A stretch of 64,000 nucleotides of DNA from Proteobacteria bacterium 005FR1 (GCA_026192395.1 WACF01000001.1:2664309-2728308), one strand, 5' to 3'. Counted from the first letter of the stretch, positions 49,001-58,390 are shown. Numbers and translations: made by a program. The notes: generated by a model from the letters alone, not told the origin.

Positions 49001-49665
49001 TCCGCCTCGACCTCGCCGTATCCGGCTTCGGACTGGCAGCCCACTTCAGCGTTCAACGGGTACTGGTTAATGAAAGTGATCTCACCCGTTATCGCCCACT
49101 GGCAGTAAGCATCCCTGCCGGTGAGGCGCTCCAGCTCCAGAGTTCCATTGCGCCAGGCCAATGCGCTGTCGAGGCTCTGGAGTTGGTACAACTCTTCGCC
49201 GCCACGGCTTATGAGCAAGGAGGCAATGCCAAGGGATTTGACCCGCAGGTCCACGGGCAGGGTAATTTCCGGCAATTCCACCGCGGCATCAGCAGCGCCG
49301 GGCGCGGCCGCGGGTTCCTCTGTCGCTTGCTCCGGTGGCAGGCTGACCAGCAGGCGTTGCACCTCGAGGTTATCGATGCACAAGTTCAGCTGCCAGAGGC
49401 AATCCGGAACGATGACCACCCGAGTTTCACTGGCTTGCACCTCGGCGCCTTCACTGACGTAACTTAGATCGAAACGCAGCCCCTGAGTGAAGCTGCCTTC
49501 AACCTCGCTGAAGGTCAATTGAGGTACTGCCGACTCAACCTGGTTCAACACAAAACGGCTAAACGCCGTTGAAGTGAGAACCGCATACAAAACAAGGTAG
49601 ATCGCCAGCAGGACTGCAAGCACAACCAGCAGCCAGCGCGCCCAGCGTGGTATGCGTTGGATCAT
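46090..49665 (-). CDS. tamB: translocation and assembly module protein TamB
   Basis: 1191 residues. An N-terminal signal-anchor (WARWLLVVLAVLLAIYLVLYAVL) is followed by a long repetitive beta-helical AsmA/bridge-type domain. The C-terminal DUF490 domain (from about residue 850) has VRVPQAQIELTELPEQAVGVS, TNIELVLGDKVQFEGFGLETRITGKLRL and an aromatic finish (GVMWSFERN). TamB is an inner-membrane protein spanning the periplasm that works with TamA in outer-membrane protein insertion and phospholipid transport. It overlaps tamA by 4 nt (ATGA), so translation is coupled. Confidence 0.95.
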   Translation of the reverse strand: MIQRIPRWARWLLVVLAVLLAIYLVLYAVLTSTAFSRFVLNQVESAVPQLTFSEVEGSFTQGLRFDLSYVSEGAEVQASETRVVIVPDCLWQLNLCIDNLEVQRLLVSLPPEQATEEPAAAPGAADAAVELPEITLPVDLRVKSLGIASLLISRGGEELYQLQSLDSALAWRNGTLELERLTGRDAYCQWAITGEITFINQYPLNAEVGCQSEAGYGEVEADISGDLAQLTAEVQALATTEYTAEPAPVQVSLTLAPLRENLPAQLRLQTDETIRLQLAEQSAQLESSLITAEGPLLSPTIEARLNFESPFWPGGNALLLSAAASTEALTIQSLSLQLPEGQVDAQGQLSFGEALAWEGGLSWQNVDLSQFGEGFTGQLNGQLTSEARQVDGEWRAHVALQSVDGTWLERKLSASGELDWQDSTLAVQDLQIQQGENRVTVAGSFAPEQQLDMAINLRVPNLGHLIPDTIAPQAGGEIRGQIRLAGTLDNLSINSHLNATDLRYNDIRLASGELNLRWFGISERRGNLALTLNDLTLAENLAADVSVQGQGNVDQHTVELQITGLREQIDRDLALQCSGGFADAQLPTPLAHWQGRCTELKVALSLAEQPQTWTLASPVALEAHPRQPAVTLAPFCLQNEGASLCSSETIRFADGQLSDLLVTGSDLPVAWIEPLLPGEDVNAEGTLGIRFSAAQLLENPLLSARVSSDDLGLRWTPQGQQAIELQVTDLAANWQLLEEKHEISWDLKTKASGSTRGQMTLQDQQIAGDLVINELQLGTYTRLLLTGPDQTLTGEVNAGLEVAGTLQEPVLSGEVIVDDGTFNTEQLPVPLRDIYLNLEILGNRAVAQGTFNAAESKGDISGQFTWGEQTWAGELNVSAQPLQVQPEPDVQLSVAPDLKFNFAPGELGITGQVRVPQAQIELTELPEQAVGVSADTVVIGPEDEVVEAEAGTALNINTNIELVLGDKVQFEGFGLETRITGKLRLQQESGGRLKANGKLQLVEGRYEAYGQNLVIRSGDLVFVGDIDNPQLRLEAVRGDTPEDVVVGLRASGPARTPRISLFSRPDMPQQAQLSYLLTGNPPGTKVETDPQLAAAEAALSYALEAGSGITQRAGEALGIEELQVTAGSTEDGTQIGLSGYITPNLLVRYGVGVFDAINTLTVRYQVGKNLYLEAMSGEGSDVGVMWSFERN

Positions 49666-51461
49666 AAGGGCGTCCCCAGGTACAAATGGAAACGAACCCC
49701 GTCTTCGAATGGATCATTAATGGGCGCCGCAACATCGACGGCGATGAAGCCCACCGGTGACTTCCAGCGCACCCCGAGTCCCGCACCGGTGCGAAAATCA
49801 TCACCAACGAAGGAGATGGCCTGTTCGGCGTCATCGAAGCTGACATCGTCATCCTCGAGATAGGATCGACCGGTATCCACAAAGGCCGCCGCCTGCCAGT
49901 TCGGCAGAACCCGGTAGCGGTATTCGACGCTGGCCACGTTGAGCACCTGCCCGCCCGTGCGGTCGCCATTGGCATCGCGCGGCGAGATCATCTCGAAGTC
50001 GAAGCCGCGCACGCTCTGATCGCCGCCGGTGAAGAACCGCTGCGAGATCGGCACTTCCCCAAACTGATTGGTTTGCACCAGTCCGTATTCCAGGCGGGTT
50101 AGCAGACTGTGGCGTTCATAGAAGGTAAGAATGGTATTGAGGCCCGTATTGAGCCGCTGGAAATCGGTGTCCGAACCGAGGTTCTGATCACTGAAACCCA
50201 GGTGCAGCCAGTAGCGATAACCAAAGTTCGGATCGGTGGCGTCGCCATCGAAGAAGCGCCGCGAAATGCGAGCGCTGGGAATCACGTAGGTGGAGGTCTC
50301 CTCGGGCAGATCGCCCTGCTGGAATGTTTCATTTTCCAGATCAACATGCAGGCTGTAACGCCAGCTGTCCCCGAATACCTGATGGTAGGACAGGCCGGTC
50401 GTGAGGACGGAAGTTTCCACGTCCTCGACCTCCTTGTGCTGCCAGCCCGTATCCCAGCTCACAAACTCATCCTGCGGCTGTCCCCGGGGGATGCGGTACT
50501 GGGTCACGACCTCCTGGGCAACTTGCGAAACCTCCAGCTGTGCCAGCAGATTGTGTCCGCGGTCGTTCAGGGCCGGTCGCTCCCAGCGCAACTTCACCCA
50601 GGGGCCGGTGTCTGTACCGAAGCCGATGCCGGTGGAAACGCGGTGCCGGGCCAGATCTTCGAGATTGACTCTCAAGTACACCTGATCCGGCGGTTGTCGG
50701 TCGACATTGATGTTGACCCCGGCGAAGTAGCCGCTGTTTAGCAGACGGTTATAGATCTCACCCACCAGATCCGCACTGTATTGCCGCCCCGCAGGCACCT
50801 GTGCGATGCCGCGCAGGACCTCCTCCGAAAGCCGTGTCTCACTGAAGGTTGCCCCGGCGATGGTATAACGCTGGCCGACCTCGGCGTGGAGCACCACGTC
50901 AGCCTGCTGCTTTCGCAGGTCGACGCGCAGCTGAGTTCGGGTGAGCCGTGCATCCAGGTAGCCCTCGCGACCGGCAAAGCCAAGCAGCTCGTTCTTGAAG
51001 CTCTCGTAAACCCCGTGGGTAAATGCCTGCTGATCAGTAAAGGGATGATCGGCGATGAAATTCTGGAAGGCACCCTGCACCGGCTCACCCCGCTGGGTGA
51101 CCTGGATGTCCACCTTGCCCCAATCGAGGCGCGGGCCGAGCTCGACATTGAGAACCAGCTCGCCGCGGCGCACGGCATAGTTCACCTCGGCCTGATAATA
51201 GCCGAGGGCCTGCAGCGCCTCGGTTACCGCGGGGCTAAGCCTGGAGCGTATGGCTTCGGCATCGCCGGCTGGGAGCTCGTCCCACTTGGATAGGTGCAGG
51301 CGGATGTTTTCCTCCACCGCGTCAGTGGCGCCGCGAATGTCCAGATCGATTTCAGCGCTGACACTGCTTCCAATGAGCAATAAGCCGGCGAGCAGGAGCA
51401 CCCGCAACGAGTCCGGCGAGACCTTTCCTTTTCGTCGAGACAAAGCTGACTCCGAAATCAT
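49662..51461 (-). CDS. tamA: translocation and assembly module protein TamA
   Basis: 599 residues from the ATG at 51461, which has AAGGGG just upstream; the frame also has a TTG at 51482. After a signal peptide (LRVLLLAGLLLIGSSVSAE) come POTRA domains at about 30-270, then an Omp85-type barrel. This includes FFTGGDQSVRGFDFE (the conserved RGF lid loop) and a final strand (GVRFHLYLGTPL). TamA belongs to the BamA superfamily and cooperates with TamB. It is the first gene of the tamA-tamB-zntB run and is divergent from hemW. Confidence 0.95.
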   Translation of the reverse strand: MISESALSRRKGKVSPDSLRVLLLAGLLLIGSSVSAEIDLDIRGATDAVEENIRLHLSKWDELPAGDAEAIRSRLSPAVTEALQALGYYQAEVNYAVRRGELVLNVELGPRLDWGKVDIQVTQRGEPVQGAFQNFIADHPFTDQQAFTHGVYESFKNELLGFAGREGYLDARLTRTQLRVDLRKQQADVVLHAEVGQRYTIAGATFSETRLSEEVLRGIAQVPAGRQYSADLVGEIYNRLLNSGYFAGVNINVDRQPPDQVYLRVNLEDLARHRVSTGIGFGTDTGPWVKLRWERPALNDRGHNLLAQLEVSQVAQEVVTQYRIPRGQPQDEFVSWDTGWQHKEVEDVETSVLTTGLSYHQVFGDSWRYSLHVDLENETFQQGDLPEETSTYVIPSARISRRFFDGDATDPNFGYRYWLHLGFSDQNLGSDTDFQRLNTGLNTILTFYERHSLLTRLEYGLVQTNQFGEVPISQRFFTGGDQSVRGFDFEMISPRDANGDRTGGQVLNVASVEYRYRVLPNWQAAAFVDTGRSYLEDDDVSFDDAEQAISFVGDDFRTGAGLGVRWKSPVGFIAVDVAAPINDPFEDGVRFHLYLGTPL

Positions 51462-51599
51462 TGCCCCTTCGAGGGCAGACAAGATGCGCGTCTAAGTAGC
51501 TGACATTTGTTTTTAGATACTCATCCGCATAAAAGTTTGCGGCTTCGCGCGGACAGGCGCTATAGTCGGTCCGCTTTACCCCACCTTCCAGCCATTTTC

Positions 51600-52820
51600 A
51601 TGACCTCTCCCAAACAGTTTTCCCCCAATCCCTCCGTTCCTGAACAGCCGGTTCGCGAAGAAGCATCCGCCCGCTTCGATTTACCGCCGCTGAGCCTGTA
51701 CGTACACATTCCCTGGTGCGTGCGCAAATGCCCATACTGCGACTTCAATTCCCACGCGGCGCCTGAACGAATCCCGGAGACTGACTACCTGGCGAGCTTG
51801 CTGGCGGACCTTGAACGCGATGCCTCGCTGGCCGGAGGGCGACGCCTGCAAAGCATTTTCTTCGGAGGTGGAACACCCAGCCTCTTCAGCCCGTCCGGCA
51901 TAGCGACCATTCTGCAACGGGCCGAGCAGCTTATCGGCTTTGCCCCCGAGGTGGAAATTACCCTCGAAGCCAATCCAGGCACGGTCGAACAACAGCGCTT
52001 TGGCGGCTTTCGAGATGCGGGCGTGAATCGCTTGTCGATCGGCATTCAAAGCCTTCGCGAAGAGCAACTCAAAGCGCTGGGCCGGATTCACGATCGCGAC
52101 CAGGCCCTGCGCGCTATCGATTCCGCTCGCCGCGCCGGCTTTAAGAGGATCAATCTCGATTTGATGCATGGCTTGCCGGGACAGACTGTAGGTCAGGCCC
52201 TCGACGATTTGCGCGAGGTTATCGCTTTGGATCCCGGCCACATCTCCTGGTATCAGCTCACCATTGAACAGAATACGGTTTTCTACCGACAACCTCCGCG
52301 ACTGCCGGATGCGGAAGTGCTGGCGGACATCGAAGACCACGGATGGGATCTGCTCGCCCAGGCCGGATACCAGCAATATGAGGTCTCCGCCTACAGCCAA
52401 AGCGGTCAACAATCTCGGCACAACCGCAACTACTGGGAGTTCGGCGACTACCTCGGGATCGGCGCTGGTGCCCACGGCAAGGTCACCGACTCGGATCAGA
52501 GTGTCTGGCGCAGCCGCAAAACCCGCCTGCCCGCTCACTACATGGCCGAGAGCGAGCCACTGAATCTTTGGGGCGTTGTACCCGCTGCCGAACTCCCGCT
52601 GGAGTTCATGATGAATGTTCTGCGTTTAACCGATGGTGTTGCCGCGGAAGTCTTTGCAGCGAGGACCGGGCTGTCTCTTGAAGCCCTGCAACCACAACTG
52701 GGAAGCTTGCAGTCCCGCGGCCTGATGGAAGCGAATTCCGGGCGTCTTGCAACGACCGAACTGGGCCGACGCTTCCTCAATGATGTGCTCGAAGCATTCA
52801 TGGTGCCAGCACAGGATTGA
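51600..52820 (+). CDS. hemW: radical SAM haem chaperone HemW
   Basis: 406 residues. The radical SAM cluster motif is WCVRKCPYCDFNSH, followed by FFGGGTPSLFSP, EITLEANPGT, NRLSIGIQSLREEQLKALGR and NLDLMHGLPGQT. HemW is related to coproporphyrinogen III oxidase HemN but lacks its extra cysteine, acting as a haem-delivery protein. The start is the ATG at 51600 (MTSPKQFSPNP); 31 upstream codons show no similarity. In Pseudomonas hemW follows rdgB; here the rimK and tam genes separate them. Confidence 0.94.
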   Translation: MTSPKQFSPNPSVPEQPVREEASARFDLPPLSLYVHIPWCVRKCPYCDFNSHAAPERIPETDYLASLLADLERDASLAGGRRLQSIFFGGGTPSLFSPSGIATILQRAEQLIGFAPEVEITLEANPGTVEQQRFGGFRDAGVNRLSIGIQSLREEQLKALGRIHDRDQALRAIDSARRAGFKRINLDLMHGLPGQTVGQALDDLREVIALDPGHISWYQLTIEQNTVFYRQPPRLPDAEVLADIEDHGWDLLAQAGYQQYEVSAYSQSGQQSRHNRNYWEFGDYLGIGAGAHGKVTDSDQSVWRSRKTRLPAHYMAESEPLNLWGVVPAAELPLEFMMNVLRLTDGVAAEVFAARTGLSLEALQPQLGSLQSRGLMEANSGRLATTELGRRFLNDVLEAFMVPAQD

Positions 52821-53223
52821 GCGCGACAACACAGCCGAAATGAGTGCCTCCATCGAGTATTCAGGTCGGCAAGGAAGTGAAACGCTGAACCAGCTGGCGG
52901 GAAACTGGCACAGCCACACAGAGTCCTACTATTCGGTGGCGACTTGAACAGGCGCCAAGGGGTGCTTATCATTGCGGCTACCTCTGAAGCGGGACGTTGT
53001 TTCCAGAGTCCGCTTCCCGAGTCCGCAACAACCGGCTCCTTTCGATACGTGGAAGCCGCCTTGGCGGACGTACCTGGCCGATAGCTGCGGGGCCAATCAT
53101 CATTGCCGGACATGTAGCATTTACAAGGAAAGCTGAAGATTCGCCAATTGCCCCGACTCACACCTTGCCGCGGCGCGCCGCCGCAGGTCCGATTTCTTTG
53201 TTTTATTTTTTTGGAGACTACCT
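52821..53223. other. intergenic region upstream of trxA
   Basis: 403 bp without a credible gene; short open frames have no family-like features. A perfect 12-nt palindrome, gcggcgcgccgc, occurs near 53172 and is followed by T-rich sequence that leads into the trxA ribosome-binding site (GGAG). A smaller ccgcc/ggcgg hairpin precedes it. The region may hold the trxA promoter and leader, but I see no clear -35/-10 pair. Confidence 0.5.
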
Positions 53224-53550
53224 ATGAGTGACGCCATTGTTCATGTAACCGATTCTAGCTTTGAGGACGATGTACTAAAGGCTGCAGAGCCGGTGCTGGT
53301 GGACTTCTGGGCGGCTTGGTGCGGTCCCTGTAAAATGATTGCGCCCGTTTTGGAAGAACTGGCCGGCGAGTACCAGGGCAAGGTCAAGATCTGCAAGATG
53401 GATGTCGACGCAAACGCTGAAACCCCGGCAAAGTTCAATATCCGCGGTATCCCCACCCTGATGTTGTTCAAAGGCGGCAACATGGAAGCGATGAAGGTCG
53501 GCGCCCTCTCCAAAACTCAATTGTCCGAGTTCCTCAACGCTCATATCTGA
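53224..53550 (+). CDS. trxA: thioredoxin 1
   Basis: 108 residues. Dithiol-disulfide oxidoreductase of the cytoplasm with the active site WCGPC at 32-36 in [22 protein letters not shown] and the cis-Pro loop in [13 protein letters not shown]. The length and sequence are standard for TrxA. GGAG lies upstream of the ATG. The trxA-rho-ubiD order is that of Pseudomonas, though the gap to rho is unusually long here. Confidence 0.98.
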   Translation: MSDAIVHVTDSSFEDDVLKAAEPVLVDFWAAWCGPCKMIAPVLEELAGEYQGKVKICKMDVDANAETPAKFNIRGIPTLMLFKGGNMEAMKVGALSKTQLSEFLNAHI

Positions 53551-54394
53551 TTCCGAATCCTCGGAGGTCGAGCGAGGTCCAGTGAGAAGTGGAGCACGGT
53601 TTCGGTTGCCAAAACTCATGAACAACCTGCCCCCACTTCCCACTGTCGGCCCTTCACTTCCCCCGGATTTCCCTGGCTTGCACTGGCTGAACCGAAGCCG
53701 GGGCGATTGGTCCGATTCATGCAGTTTAAACTTTTGCACTGCTGACTTTTTGTCGCTATACTCTGGTCAATCTCGCAAAAATACTTCCCAGCGGCGACTC
53801 TTTCCAGCTCCCCTATCGTTGTAATCATCTTTACTCGTCCTCCAGCAAATTCCGACGGGTTCGAATGCTTGGACGATTTTTGGATCGAGCCGATAGCCAA
53901 AACTACAATTCGGGAAGCTGTAAGGCCTGATTGACCACTCCTCCGCGACAAAACCGTCAGAGCCGGCGTTCGGCACAGCCGCATACAATGCGGTTGCTGA
54001 AAGCCAGTTACTGGCCTAAATCTGTGTCAGTGGCTAAACAACAGGGCTTGGTAGAAAGCCCGAGCACGGCCGGATGGCTGATTTGTCTTAGCCAGATTCG
54101 ACAGGTCCTGACGAGTACAGCTAAGCGCTGTGTCTGAATGACCGAATAGGAGTATTGTCAGGTCAAAGTTATCGCCCATCGTCCGGCGACGATTGCGGCC
54201 CGGACCGGGTGACTGATCCAGCAAAACCCTTCCCGGCAGCACGTATCCGGAACGAAGGCCGCGGCGCAAGAGTCACAAGCAAACGCACTACACCCGTACC
54301 TGACTACTCTTCCCGGCTACCGCCATTCCCTTGACGTAAAACTCAATTAGGCTTGAAACAACTTAACCTCTGGAAAACAACTCACAAAACCTCT
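53551..54394 (+). other. 844-bp trxA-rho intergenic region, probable long rho leader
   Basis: No believable gene is present; the short frames have arbitrary composition. A promoter candidate lies near its first quarter (listed separately), giving a predicted rho leader of about 625 nt. The leader has scattered C-rich, structure-poor stretches of the kind Rho uses as loading sites, consistent with known autogenous attenuation of rho in enteric bacteria. No small leader peptide could be supported. Confidence 0.55.
53734..53762 (+). promoter_or_regulatory. sigma-70-like promoter candidate for rho
   Basis: TTGCAC at 53734-53739, a 17-nt spacer and TATACT at 53757-53762 (five of six -10 positions). 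The -35 is weak. Transcription would start about 625 nt before the rho ATG. Confidence 0.5.
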
Positions 54395-55654
54395 ATGAAC
54401 CTAACCGATTTAAAAACCAAACCCATTGAAGAACTGATCGAAATCGCCAAGGAAATGGGCCTCGAAAACATGGCCCGTTCCCGGAAACAGGATGTGATCT
54501 TCAACATCCTGAAGCGTCACGCCAAAAGCGGCGAAGACATTTACGGCGATGGGGTCCTGGAAATTCTGCAAGACGGCTTTGGGTTTTTGCGCTCGGCGGA
54601 CAGTTCCTATCTGGCCGGACCCGATGACATCTATGTCTCGCCCAGTCAGATTCGCCGATTCAACCTGCGAACCGGCGACTTTATTGCGGGCAAGATCCGC
54701 CCGCCGAAGGAAGGTGAGCGTTATTTCGCGCTGCTGAAAGTGTCGGAAATCAACTTCGACAAGCCCGAAAACTCCCGCAATAAGATCCTTTTCGAAAACC
54801 TCACTCCTCTCTTTCCCGACCAGCGGCTCAAGCTGGAAGCCGGTAATGGTTCCACCGAAGATCTCACCGGCCGCATCATCGACCTGGTGTCCCCCATCGG
54901 CAAAGGCCAGCGCGGTTTGATCGTCGCTCCGCCGAAAGCGGGTAAGACCATTATGATGCAGCACATCGCGCAGTCCATTATCCGCAATAACCCCGAGTGC
55001 CACATGATCGTTCTACTGATCGATGAGCGCCCGGAAGAAGTAACGGAAATGCAGCGTTCCGTGCGCGGCGAAGTGGTTGCGTCCACATTTGACGAACCGC
55101 CGACGCGGCACGTGCAAGTGGCGGAGATGGTGATCGAAAAAGCCAAGCGCCTTGTCGAGCACAAGAAAGATGTGATCATTCTGCTCGACTCAATAACCCG
55201 TCTGGCCCGCGCCTACAATACAATCGTGCCTTCATCCGGCAAGGTGTTGACCGGTGGTGTGGATGCCCACGCGCTGGAACGCCCGAAGCGCTTCTTTGGT
55301 GCGGCACGAAACATCGAAGAAGGCGGCAGCTTGTCCATCATCGCCACCGCGCTGATTGATACCGGCTCAAAGATGGACGAGGTGATCTACGAAGAATTCA
55401 AAGGCACCGGCAACCTGGAACTTCATCTGGATCGCAAAATTGCAGAAAAGCGCATCTATCCCGCCATCAATATCCGTCGCTCCGGCACCCGCCGCGAAGA
55501 CCTGTTGATGACGGAAGAGGAAATGCAGCGCGTGTGGATTCTTCGCAAGCTGTTGCATGACATGGAAGATGTTGCAGCGACTGAATTCCTAAGCAGCAAG
55601 CTGAAGGACTTCAAGACCAACGACGAATTCTTCCTCTCTATGAAGCGCAAGTAG
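54395..55654 (+). CDS. rho: transcription termination factor Rho
   Basis: 419 residues, the same as Escherichia coli Rho. Hexameric RNA-dependent ATPase that terminates transcription. The N-terminal helical part ([22 protein letters not shown]) is followed by the RNA-binding cold-shock-like domain ([29 protein letters not shown]). The ATPase core has the P-loop [25 protein letters not shown] (Walker B region), the Q-loop/R-loop area [22 protein letters not shown] and the Arg finger region near the end. The start is the ATG at 54395; the longer frame from 54353 (TTG) lacks similarity. It is 16 nt upstream of ubiD. Confidence 0.98.
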   Translation: MNLTDLKTKPIEELIEIAKEMGLENMARSRKQDVIFNILKRHAKSGEDIYGDGVLEILQDGFGFLRSADSSYLAGPDDIYVSPSQIRRFNLRTGDFIAGKIRPPKEGERYFALLKVSEINFDKPENSRNKILFENLTPLFPDQRLKLEAGNGSTEDLTGRIIDLVSPIGKGQRGLIVAPPKAGKTIMMQHIAQSIIRNNPECHMIVLLIDERPEEVTEMQRSVRGEVVASTFDEPPTRHVQVAEMVIEKAKRLVEHKKDVIILLDSITRLARAYNTIVPSSGKVLTGGVDAHALERPKRFFGAARNIEEGGSLSIIATALIDTGSKMDEVIYEEFKGTGNLELHLDRKIAEKRIYPAINIRRSGTRREDLLMTEEEMQRVWILRKLLHDMEDVAATEFLSSKLKDFKTNDEFFLSMKRK

Positions 55655-55670
55655 CGCCAGCCCCGCTCTT

Positions 55671-57140
55671 ATGAAGTACAAAGATCTCCGCGATTTTATC
55701 CAGCAGCTGGAGAAAGTCGGTGAGCTTAAGCGCGTTCATCTTTCAGTCGATCCCCGGCTGGAAATGACGGAGATCTGTGATCGCACGCTGAAGGCCGGCG
55801 GACCTGCGATTCTTTTCGAAAACCCGAAAGGTTTCAGCACGCCGGTTCTGGCCAATCTTTTTGGCACTCCCAAGCGGGTCGCCATGGGCATGGGTCAGGA
55901 TTCGCCAGAGGCGCTTCGCGAAGTTGGAAAGTTACTCGCCTATCTCAAGGAGCCTGAACCGCCGAAGGGACTTCGGGACGCCTGGGACAAGTTGCCCGTG
56001 CTGAAGCAGGTTCTGAACATGGGGCCGAAGCTCGTCAGCAAAGCACCGTGCCAGGAAGTGGTTCTCGAAGGCGATCAGGTCGATCTCACGCAACTTCCCA
56101 TCCAGACTTGCTGGCCCGGCGATGTCGGTCCGCTGGTTACCTGGCCGTTGGTGATTACCCGCGGTCCGGAGAAGGAGCGCCAGAACCTCGGCATCTACCG
56201 CATGCAGCTGCTGGGCAAGAACCGCCTGATCATGCGCTGGCTGAGTCATCGTGGTGGTGCACTGGATTTCCGCGATTGGCAACGCAAGTATGGTGACAAA
56301 CCCTTCCCGGTTTCGGTCGCATTGGGTGCGGATCCCGCGACGATTTTGGGTGCGGTAACGCCAGTACCGGACACTTTGTCTGAATACGGCTTCGCCGGCC
56401 TGCTTCGCGGCGATAAGACCGAAGTGGTAAAAAGCCTGTCGAACGATCTGCAGGTGCCGGCCAGCGCCGAGATTATCCTGGAAGGCACCATCGGCCACAA
56501 CGACATGGCCGATGAAGGGCCCTTCGGCGATCACACCGGTTACTACAACGAAGTGGACCGTTTCCCGGTATTCACGGTTAACACCATCACTCATCGGCGC
56601 GATCCCATTTACCACAGCACCTACACCGGTCGACCGCCGGACGAACCCGCCATTCTGGGCGTCGCGCTCAACGAAGTGTTCGTGCCTATTCTGCAGAAGC
56701 AGTTTCCCGAGATCGTCGATTTCTACCTGCCGCCGGAAGGCTGTTCCTACCGCATGGCGGTAGTGACCATGAAGAAGCAGTATCCGGGGCACGCCAAACG
56801 GGTGATGATGGGCGTCTGGTCCTTCCTGCGCCAGTTCATGTACACCAAATTCGTGATCGTCACCGACGATGACGTGAACGCCCGCGACTGGAAGGATGTG
56901 ATCTGGGCGATGACCACACGAATGGATCCGGCCCGCGACACCGTCATGGTGGAAAACACACCCATCGATTATCTCGACTTTGCCTCTCCGGTCTCCGGCC
57001 TCGGCTCCAAGATTGGATTCGATGCCACCAATAAGTGGCCCGGCGAAACCAGCCGCGAGTGGGGCCAGCCTATCGAAATGGATCGCGCAGTGAAGGAGCG
57101 GGTCGACGCGATGTGGGAAGAGCTGGGGTTAGGGGGTTAG
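55671..57140 (+). CDS. ubiD: 4-hydroxy-3-polyprenylbenzoate decarboxylase
   Basis: 489 residues. Decarboxylates the polyprenylated hydroxybenzoate intermediate of ubiquinone synthesis using prenylated FMN supplied by UbiX. Conserved blocks: [69 protein letters not shown], and the C-terminal [19 protein letters not shown]. Full length, no break. It follows rho closely, as in Pseudomonas, but its own promoter is not excluded. Confidence 0.97.
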   Translation: MKYKDLRDFIQQLEKVGELKRVHLSVDPRLEMTEICDRTLKAGGPAILFENPKGFSTPVLANLFGTPKRVAMGMGQDSPEALREVGKLLAYLKEPEPPKGLRDAWDKLPVLKQVLNMGPKLVSKAPCQEVVLEGDQVDLTQLPIQTCWPGDVGPLVTWPLVITRGPEKERQNLGIYRMQLLGKNRLIMRWLSHRGGALDFRDWQRKYGDKPFPVSVALGADPATILGAVTPVPDTLSEYGFAGLLRGDKTEVVKSLSNDLQVPASAEIILEGTIGHNDMADEGPFGDHTGYYNEVDRFPVFTVNTITHRRDPIYHSTYTGRPPDEPAILGVALNEVFVPILQKQFPEIVDFYLPPEGCSYRMAVVTMKKQYPGHAKRVMMGVWSFLRQFMYTKFVIVTDDDVNARDWKDVIWAMTTRMDPARDTVMVENTPIDYLDFASPVSGLGSKIGFDATNKWPGETSREWGQPIEMDRAVKERVDAMWEELGLGG

Positions 57141-57210
57141 TCTCTAGTCTCCAGTTAACGGCATTTTGCTGAGCTAGCCATACCAGTGCCGGCGATCTTC
57201 CTCCTTTCCA

Positions 57211-57237
57211 TTTTCATCTTTTGCCTCACGTCCTGCG
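57211..57237. repeat. degenerate arm of the TGAGATG-type repeat
   Basis: Between ubiD and the oxygenase gene, 27 nt match 21 of 27 positions of the tkt-epd arm at 9732-9758, keeping TTTCATCTT and CTCACGTC blocks. No complementary partner was found. A cagtgg/ccactg hairpin lies just downstream at about 57240-57254. Confidence 0.4.
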
Positions 57238-57316
57238 TTCCAGTGGCGGCCACTGCACTTCTGCGCTATAACGCGGTCTGACTGCGCCACGCCACATTTC
57301 ACCGGAATCGATCACC

Positions 57317-58024
57317 TTGAGCGCCATTCTCAAAACCAAATCCCAGGTTCGCCCTGGCGGCCCCCAGTGGGGACACGGCCCTTCCGGCGGGGATTCGAAC
57401 ATCTTCGAGCACATCATTGAGCAGATCCACGATCACGGCTATGTGGTGCTCGATGGCGCGCTTGCGGATAATCTCCTCAACGGACTCTTCCTGCACTTCA
57501 CCACGCTCGATCGGGAGGCTTTTAAGCAGGCCGGCATCGGGCGGCAGCAGGATTTCCATCTCAACGATTTTACCCGGCGGGATCAGATCCATTGGCTTAG
57601 TCCGGGCGCAGTGGAGGTGCAGGGCTATTTCGACTGGATCGAACAGTTGCGCCTGTACATCAACCGCAATCTGTTTCTTGGCCTATTCGACTATGAGTGC
57701 CATTACGCACATTATCCGGAGGGCGGTTTCTACAAGAAGCATGTGGATGCCTTCCGCGGCACATCCAACCGCCGCCTGTCGACGATTCTGTATCTGAATC
57801 CGCAATGGCAACCTGGCGATGGGGGCGAGCTGGCGATGTACCGTGAACGTGAAAACGACCCCTTCCTGAGAATCGCGCCTCAGTACGGCCGGATGGTGAT
57901 TTTTCTTAGCGAGGTATTCCCTCACGAAGTGCTGCGGGCAAATCGCGCCCGCTTCAGCTTGACGGGGTGGTACAGAGTGAATGGCAGTACAGCGGAAGTA
58001 CTCGATCCGCCACTAATCACATGA
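57317..58024 (+). CDS. 2-oxoglutarate- and Fe(II)-dependent oxygenase
   Basis: 235 residues with a prolyl-4-hydroxylase-like double-stranded beta helix. The iron ligands are His142 and Asp144 in YKKHVDAFRG and His203 in EVFPHEVL; Arg212 in RARFSLTGW would bind 2-oxoglutarate. LSTILYLNPQWQPGDGGELAMY is the usual strand pair between them. The substrate may be a protein or small molecule; it is related to the PiuC/P4Hc-type group (COG3751). The only workable start is TTG at 57317, with a weak ribosome-binding site. The gene stands alone on the plus strand after ubiD. Confidence 0.85.
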   Translation: MSAILKTKSQVRPGGPQWGHGPSGGDSNIFEHIIEQIHDHGYVVLDGALADNLLNGLFLHFTTLDREAFKQAGIGRQQDFHLNDFTRRDQIHWLSPGAVEVQGYFDWIEQLRLYINRNLFLGLFDYECHYAHYPEGGFYKKHVDAFRGTSNRRLSTILYLNPQWQPGDGGELAMYRERENDPFLRIAPQYGRMVIFLSEVFPHEVLRANRARFSLTGWYRVNGSTAEVLDPPLIT

Positions 58025-58046
58025 TGAGCCTCAAAGAGTAAGTCGG

Positions 58047-58325
58047 TCAGCTGAATACGGTCCAGCTCGCGGCGAACAGCAGAACGACGAGAAGAAATAG
58101 AATTACGATGAAAAGCGTGCGGGCTCCATCCATCATCGCGGTGCCGCGGCGGCCGAGGCGCCCGCCGTCCCCGTCGGAATTTTCCGCCGGCCGGTTCAGC
58201 AGACGCTCGAGGAGCTGAAGCTGTTGGTTTTGGAGCTGCAGCGATTCCCTGTTTTGCTCAAGCAGTTTTTTCTGGGAATCGCTGATTTCCTGCAGTAGTT
58301 CGTTGAATCGCTCGGAGCTTTCCAT
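58047..58325 (-). CDS. small coiled-coil membrane protein, unknown function
   Basis: 92 residues, not recognised. Residues 1-45 are a Gln/Leu/Glu-rich coiled coil (FNELLQEISDSQKKLLEQNRESLQLQNQQLQLLERLL). A Gly/Arg-rich linker follows, and the C-terminus is one membrane segment (TLFIVILFLLVVLLFAASWTVFS). It looks like a tail-anchored protein with the coiled coil in the cytoplasm. It lies 65 nt beyond the acidic protein gene on the same strand and converges with the oxygenase gene. Confidence 0.65.
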   Translation of the reverse strand: MESSERFNELLQEISDSQKKLLEQNRESLQLQNQQLQLLERLLNRPAENSDGDGGRLGRRGTAMMDGARTLFIVILFLLVVLLFAASWTVFS

Positions 58326-58390
58326 TATCGGGATTCCATCACCAGAACTCGACGACTCTCTATTGAAAACCCGCTGCCGCGATGCCGCGC

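Noticed and set aside
52821-53223. Small genes upstream of trxA
   Set aside because: Short frames on both strands lack ribosome-binding sites and sensible composition.
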